NCBI GenBank assembly: GCA_017795005.1
Contig: CP051242.1
Coordinates: forward strand, 62,001-126,000
Length of the DNA stretch: 64,000 nt
DNA from: Balneolaceae bacterium
GTDB lineage: Bacteria > Bacteroidota > Rhodothermia > Balneolales > Balneolaceae
Reading direction: 5' to 3'
In this document: one piece after another, positions 63,363 to 64,000 of the stretch
Layout: the number at the start of each line of letters is the position of its first letter
Position numbering within the stretch: position 1 is the first letter of the stretch
The notes under the pieces: generated by a model
What the model was told of the DNA's origin: nothing
The model's input: only the letters and a program-made list of their open reading frames with translations
The model's database searches: none
Program-made: the position numbers and the translations under genes

Positions 63363-64000
63363 ATGCATCACCTACACCGCGAAAAGCTTTTTTCTTTATT
63401 TGATGACGACCAGAATGGCGTTGTGTTTATCCAGGGCGCTGAAACCATGTATCGGTATAAAACCGATTATGAGTTTCCTTTCCGGCAGGAATCCAATTTC
63501 TGGTATCTGACCGGAGCTAATGAAGCCGATTGTGCTTTAGTGCTGGATTTAAAGAAAGAAGAATATCATTTATTCGTCCCTAAACGTGATGCCCAATACG
63601 CGGTCTGGCATGGCTATGTAAAAACCAAAAAGCAATATCTGGAAGAGTATAAGCCGGATCACCTGCATTACCAGAATGAAATACTGAGTGTTCTGAATGC
63701 GCTTAAACCGGAAGTAGTCTACTGCCTGAATGATGAACAAGCGGAATTTATTGAAGATTTAGATCGTGGATTTACCGTAGAAACAGAAGCTCTTGAAGAC
63801 GCGCTCACTTACTGCCGTGTACTGAAAACCGAATGGGAACTGGATCAGATGAGAGAAGCCTCACGGGTAAATGATCTGGCCTATGAAGCAGTAATGAAAG
63901 CCATTAAACCCGGCATGTACGAATATGAACTGAAAGCAATCTTCAACAAAGTGCAAATTGAAAACGGCTTGTTGCAGGATGCCTACAATGGAATTTTTGC
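63363..64000 (+). CDS. pepP: Xaa-Pro aminopeptidase (aminopeptidase P), N-terminal part
   Basis: The gene starts at the ATG at 63363 and remains open to the window edge (212 codons). The visible part is the aminopeptidase P N-terminal domain (MHHLHREKLFSLF, FPFRQESNFWYLTGANEADCALVL, then LFVPKRDAQYAVWHGY) followed by the start of the M24 catalytic domain (RVLKTEWELDQMREASRVNDLAYEAVMKAIKPGMYEYEL). Metal ligands lie beyond the window, so activity cannot be checked. The protein would release N-terminal residues preceding proline in the cytoplasm. It begins 76 bp after the phosphatase-like gene, in an AT-rich gap without a clear terminator. Confidence 0.92.
   Translation, partial: MHHLHREKLFSLFDDDQNGVVFIQGAETMYRYKTDYEFPFRQESNFWYLTGANEADCALVLDLKKEEYHLFVPKRDAQYAVWHGYVKTKKQYLEEYKPDHLHYQNEILSVLNALKPEVVYCLNDEQAEFIEDLDRGFTVETEALEDALTYCRVLKTEWELDQMREASRVNDLAYEAVMKAIKPGMYEYELKAIFNKVQIENGLLQDAYNGIF

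Noticed and set aside
1-64000. Mobile elements, CRISPR arrays, tRNA or rRNA genes
   Set aside because: No transposase, integrase, spaced direct-repeat array or RNA-gene signature was seen in any part of the window.

Overview
The window looks like a chromosomal segment from a marine-type member of the Balneolota/Rhodothermota (Bacteroidota-Chlorobiota group). The reasons are AT-rich coding DNA, a Bacteroidota-like gene repertoire, and eleven secreted proteins ending in the type-A C-terminal sorting domain of the type 9 secretion system (T9SS): an NYPNPFNP motif, then VYDxLGRE, then a Lys-rich end such as KKMLLIK. The lineage is an inference. No rRNA, tRNA, CRISPR array or insertion sequence was seen.

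Most of the window (about 1-54,250) is one large xylan-utilisation region. Left edge: two CotH-kinase/lamin-tail surface proteins (1-4581, minus) diverge from a GH2 beta-galactosidase-like lipoprotein, which is followed convergently by a GH97 enzyme. Next is a plus-strand run, 9560-16548: GH39-like, GH30, GH43, GH43. Then a minus-strand block, 16551-32660: a frameshifted TonB-dependent receptor, three paralogous beta-helix-like T9SS proteins, two proteins built from a repeated unrecognised module, and a second GH30. The block has no SusD gene. A GH43-GH10-GH10 operon (33064-38566) diverges from an SGNH esterase. Finally a long minus-strand catabolic series (39985-53027) encodes GH10, a GPH-type symporter, GH3, GH10, GH43, GH67 alpha-glucuronidase, an SDR dehydrogenase, xylose isomerase and xylulokinase, with a LacI-family regulator beside it (53212-54210).

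The genes suggest this flow. Surface or released GH10 and GH30 enzymes cut (glucurono)xylan. The TonB-dependent receptor and the T9SS accessory proteins capture and import oligosaccharides. Lipoprotein or periplasmic GH10, GH43, esterase and GH67 trim them. The symporter carries short oligosaccharides inward, where leaderless GH3 and GH43 enzymes release xylose for XylA and XylB. A 15-bp palindrome close to GRGCAAAWTTTGCYC recurs upstream of the GH2/CotH divergent pair, the TonB receptor, the GH43-GH10 operon, the esterase and lacI itself, with a split version before xylB. It is very likely the LacI-family operator, and it ties the dispersed clusters and the CotH genes into one regulon.

The right end is of a different nature. 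It holds a four-gene cassette (54403-58441: circularly permuted ATP-grasp, alpha-E, proteasome-like Ntn hydrolase, transglutaminase-like protease), a GH5 enzyme, an HtrA protease lipoprotein, an NrnA-type DHH phosphoesterase, thiamine pyrophosphokinase, a divergent histidine-phosphatase-like protein and the start of an Xaa-Pro aminopeptidase.
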